Of a stretch of 6,332 nt of DNA, positions 4,516-6,332 are shown piece after piece. The notes beneath the pieces were generated by a model. That model made no database searches. It saw only the letters and a list, made by a program, of their open reading frames with translations, and was not told where the DNA came from. The DNA comes from Acidisphaera sp035272265. Its GTDB lineage: Bacteria; Pseudomonadota; Alphaproteobacteria; Acetobacterales; Acetobacteraceae. Both the position numbers and the translations under genes were made by a program. The first letter of the stretch is position 1; each line of letters starts with the position of its first letter. The stretch lies in assembly GCA_035272265.1 (NCBI GenBank), contig DATEQV010000174.1, forward strand, positions 1 through 6,332. The letters run 5' to 3'.

Positions 4516-6087
4516 ATGTCGGACTACAACATCCCCCAGGGCACCACGCAGACCGTAGGCGACGAAAACGGCGCCAACATGACCGTGGAAGGCAACTCGA
4601 CCAGCCCGTACGGCGCCGGCGGCGGGATGCTCATCGAGGACCACGACGCCAACGGGGCGAACGTAACCGTCACCGGCGGCACCTTCGTCGTCGAGCACGA
4701 CTTCAACGGGGGCACGGCAGACCTCGACAACGCGACGTTCTCCGTGCCTAACCACGATGCGAACGGCGCCACGGTCATGTTCTCCGGCGTCGACGACGTG
4801 ATCCTGTCGTCGAAGGTCGTCATGGACTCGCATCTCGAGAACATAAACTTCGACAACTTCGGCCTGGGCGACCGCATCGAACTCGCCGGCGACACCAGCG
4901 CCGGCTCCACGCCGACATACAGCAACGGCACGCTCAGCTTCACCCTCGGCGGGGTCAACTACAGCGTCAACATGACGCTGGCCGGCGGTGTGACGAACCC
5001 GCAATTCCACTATGGGCTGGCCCCCGATGGCGACGAGTTCCTCCAGCTCGGCCCGGTCTGCTTCCTTGCCGGAAGCCGCATCCTCACCCCGCGCGGCGAA
5101 ATCGCGGTCGAAGACCTCGCGGTCGGCGACGCGGTGATCACGCTCGACGGCGACAGCCGGAAAGCCCGGCCGGTTATCTGGATCGGCTCGCGCACGGTCC
5201 GCGCCGCCAGCCTGCCGGAGGTCGACGCGTATCCCGTGCGCATCCGCGCGAACGCCTTCGGCGACGGCGTTCCGCACCGCAACCTGCTCGTGACACCCGA
5301 GCATTGCGTGTTCGTCGATGACGGCCTGATCCCCGCCCGCCTGCTGGTCAATGGCGGCAGCATCGTCATCGACCGCAGCATCGAGACGTACACCTTCTAC
5401 CACGTCGAGCTGGAGCGGCATGCGATCCTGCTCGCCGAAGGCTTGGCGGCCGAGAGCTACCTCGACACCGGCAACCGCGCCAACTTCGCCAACGCCGCCA
5501 CGCCGGCACTGCGTCCGACGTTCGCCGTCGATGCGCAGCATGCAAGCTGGGAAACCGACGCAGCGGCGCCGCTGACCGTCGATCCCGCCACGGTCGAGCC
5601 GATCTGGCGGCGCCTCGCCGCGCGCTCGGACGCGATCGGGATGCCGGTGTCGTTGCCGCGCGCGGAGACGGACGGCGACGGCGATGTGCATGTGCTCGCC
5701 CATGGGCGCCGCATCGCGCCGCGCTACGCGCAGGACGGTCGGCTGCTGTTCCCGCTCCCGGATGGCGCGCGGTCGATCATGCTGGCCTCGCGTGCGAGTT
5801 CGCCGGCGTCCGTCACACCCTGGCTCGACGACCGCCGCCGGCTCGGCGTGTCGGTCGCCGACATCGCGTTCGTGACCGGCGCCGGCAAGGTCCGCCTGCC
5901 GGTGGATCATCCCGCGCTCGCCACCGGCTGGCATGCGACGGAACGCAGCGGCCGGCAGCTTTGGCGCTGGACGGACGGGGCGGCGGAGCTGCCAGTCCCG
6001 AGCGGCGCGATGCTGGTCGAGGTCCGCATCAACGCCGTCCAGGGCGGCGCAGGCGCCCCCGCCGAGGAACGCGCGCGAGCGGCCTGA
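4516..6087 (+). CDS. Hint-domain (Hint_2, hedgehog/intein-type) protein with N-terminal repeats
   Basis: A 523-residue protein in three parts. Residues 1-180 are Gly/Asn/Asp/Thr-rich and include three 18-19-residue units beginning HD(A/F)NG, then NFGLGDRIELAG and TYSNGTLSFTLGG, resembling beta-rich surface or type-I-secreted proteins. Residues about 181-325 form a Hint domain: VCFLAGSRILTPRGEIAVED with candidate nucleophile C182, WIGSR, VTPEH with T260 and H263 of the TxxH motif, LIPARLLVNGGSI, FYHVELERHAILLAEGL, and ESYLDTGNR. Hint domains perform an N-S acyl shift leading to cleavage or ester formation. Residues about 355-523 form a further domain with LASRASSPASVTPWLDDRRR and LWRWTDG, which I remember from Acetobacteraceae proteins without known function. 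C182 and C264 are the only cysteines. No Sec signal peptide or membrane segment is visible, so the location is uncertain. There is no intein-type C-terminal His-Asn pair and no host protein, so it is not a classical intein. Function is unknown; the domain call is strong. Confidence 0.88.
   Translation: MSDYNIPQGTTQTVGDENGANMTVEGNSTSPYGAGGGMLIEDHDANGANVTVTGGTFVVEHDFNGGTADLDNATFSVPNHDANGATVMFSGVDDVILSSKVVMDSHLENINFDNFGLGDRIELAGDTSAGSTPTYSNGTLSFTLGGVNYSVNMTLAGGVTNPQFHYGLAPDGDEFLQLGPVCFLAGSRILTPRGEIAVEDLAVGDAVITLDGDSRKARPVIWIGSRTVRAASLPEVDAYPVRIRANAFGDGVPHRNLLVTPEHCVFVDDGLIPARLLVNGGSIVIDRSIETYTFYHVELERHAILLAEGLAAESYLDTGNRANFANAATPALRPTFAVDAQHASWETDAAAPLTVDPATVEPIWRRLAARSDAIGMPVSLPRAETDGDGDVHVLAHGRRIAPRYAQDGRLLFPLPDGARSIMLASRASSPASVTPWLDDRRRLGVSVADIAFVTGAGKVRLPVDHPALATGWHATERSGRQLWRWTDGAAELPVPSGAMLVEVRINAVQGGAGAPAEERARAA
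4642..4809 (+). repeat. Three 18-19-residue HD(A/F)NG repeats in the Hint protein
   Basis: Protein residues 43-60, 61-79 and 80-98 each begin with HD(A/F)NG and continue with alternating small and hydrophobic residues (such as ANVTVTGGTFVVE), a pattern compatible with successive turns of a beta-solenoid. A related DENGANMTV at residues 16-24 may be a diverged extra unit. The copies share little at the DNA level beyond the cacgac/gaacgg core, so the repeat is old or held at the protein level. The period is close to that of the 19-residue strand-loop-strand passenger repeats of autotransporters such as AIDA-I, but homology is not shown. Confidence 0.6.
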
Positions 6088-6143
6088 GCGAGAAAAACTA
6101 CGTGGCGGCTCGGCATCGATCGATCGGCGTGTAGATCAGGACA

Positions 6144-6160
6144 CGTCGCCGATGGCGACG
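6144..6160 (+). terminator. Strong short stem-loop, possible terminator of the Hint gene
   Basis: CGTCGCC (6144-6150) and GGCGACG (6154-6160) form a perfect 7-bp stem around the three-base loop GAT, 56 bases after the Hint stop codon. There is no T-run after it, so termination would need Rho or tolerate a U-poor tail. The position and stability make it the best candidate for a transcript end here. Confidence 0.35.
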
Positions 6161-6174
6161 CAAGTGCGGGTTGT

Positions 6175-6188
6175 GCGACACGTGTCGC
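6175..6188. repeat. 14-bp perfect palindrome
   Basis: GCGACACGTGTCGC is its own reverse complement. Its right half GTGTCGCCG repeats much of the ACGTCGCCG at 6143-6151, so the palindrome and the nearby stem share sequence. It could be an operator for a gene that starts beyond the window, or the edge of an insertion-sequence remnant. Confidence 0.45.
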
Positions 6189-6322
6189 CGCCCAGCAATT
6201 CTCATTTTGATTTTCGGCGGTTTGAGGGCTTGGGCGTCAAGTTACATCAGGAAGGGGGTTCGACGATCACGGCGGGAGTGGTGGTGGCTTGGCGAAGGCG
6301 AGCGTGAGAAGCAAATCGTCCC

Positions 6323-6329
6323 AGGAGGG
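6323..6329 (+). promoter_or_regulatory. Strong Shine-Dalgarno at the window edge
   Basis: AGGAGGG lies three bases from the window end, so a + strand gene may start within the next ten or so bases. The gene itself is not visible. Confidence 0.35.
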
Positions 6330-6332
6330 GAA

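Larger units (their letters stand above)
6088..6332. other. Non-coding region downstream of the Hint gene
   Basis: No credible gene is seen. The + frame that runs through to about 6307 overlaps the Hint gene out of frame and has no family motif. The stretch holds three tandem ATCG units (6115-6126), a 7-bp perfect stem (6144-6160) and a 14-bp palindrome (6175-6188). It also holds a T-rich patch, CAGCAATTCTCATTTTGA (6194-6211), that faintly recalls IS21-family terminal regions. G+C content falls around 6190-6250. Confidence 0.55.

Noticed and set aside
5059..5490. Classical intein reading of the Hint region
   Set aside because: No C-terminal His-Asn plus nucleophile junction and no recognisable split host protein; the motifs fit the stand-alone Hint_2 family better.
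4438..5934. 498-residue open frame on the minus strand opposite the Hint gene
   Set aside because: Arg/Val/Gly-rich composition typical of the antisense of a high-G+C gene, no family motif, and it mirrors a gene with clear domains and a good ribosome site.
5933..6307. 124-residue + frame overlapping the Hint gene end and running downstream
   Set aside because: Most of it is out of frame with the Hint gene's conserved end, and its own downstream part has no motif or convincing start.
1..6332. CRISPR array, tRNA or rRNA genes
   Set aside because: No regularly spaced direct repeats and no tRNA-like or rRNA-like conserved sequence were seen by eye on either strand.

Overview
The window is high-G+C DNA whose codon use, gene families and gene order point to an alphaproteobacterium. 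The Hint-domain protein in the right half resembles those that are abundant in Acetobacteraceae/Rhodospirillales, so that group is my best guess (inference from remembered family patterns, not a search). All six genes I accept lie on the + strand.

Left edge (1-222): a noticeably less G+C-rich, non-coding stretch. Its first 130 bases are bounded by a perfect 12-bp inverted repeat, cut by the window edge. It may be a small MITE-like element or a structured RNA. An imperfect copy of part of its right end recurs about 56 bases downstream.

Central block (223-4159): five closely packed co-directional genes, probably one operon. They are a 5-formyltetrahydrofolate cyclo-ligase family protein, a YmdB-type metallophosphoesterase that overlaps it by 47 bases, a PrpF/4-oxalomesaconate tautomerase-family isomerase, a YebC/TACO1-family factor, and the Holliday-junction resolvase RuvC. 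Folate/one-carbon housekeeping, nucleotide phosphodiester chemistry and DNA repair appear joined mainly by chromosomal order. The PrpF-type gene has no metabolic partner nearby. ruvA and ruvB, which often follow ruvC, are not present in the remaining window.

Right block (4160-6332): a 356-base gap carries a perfect match to the alphaproteobacterial general-stress (EcfG) promoter consensus, GGAAC-N16-CGTT, then a good Shine-Dalgarno and a 523-residue protein. That protein has an N-terminal run of 18-19-residue HD(A/F)NG repeats, a central Hint (hedgehog/intein-type) domain with its catalytic Cys and TxxH motif, and a C-terminal domain of unknown function. The last 245 bases are non-coding, contain several perfect palindromes and possible insertion-sequence debris, and end in a strong Shine-Dalgarno that suggests another gene starts just outside the window.

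The most interesting signal is the pairing of a repeat-bearing Hint protein with a predicted general-stress promoter, placed where ruvAB might be expected.
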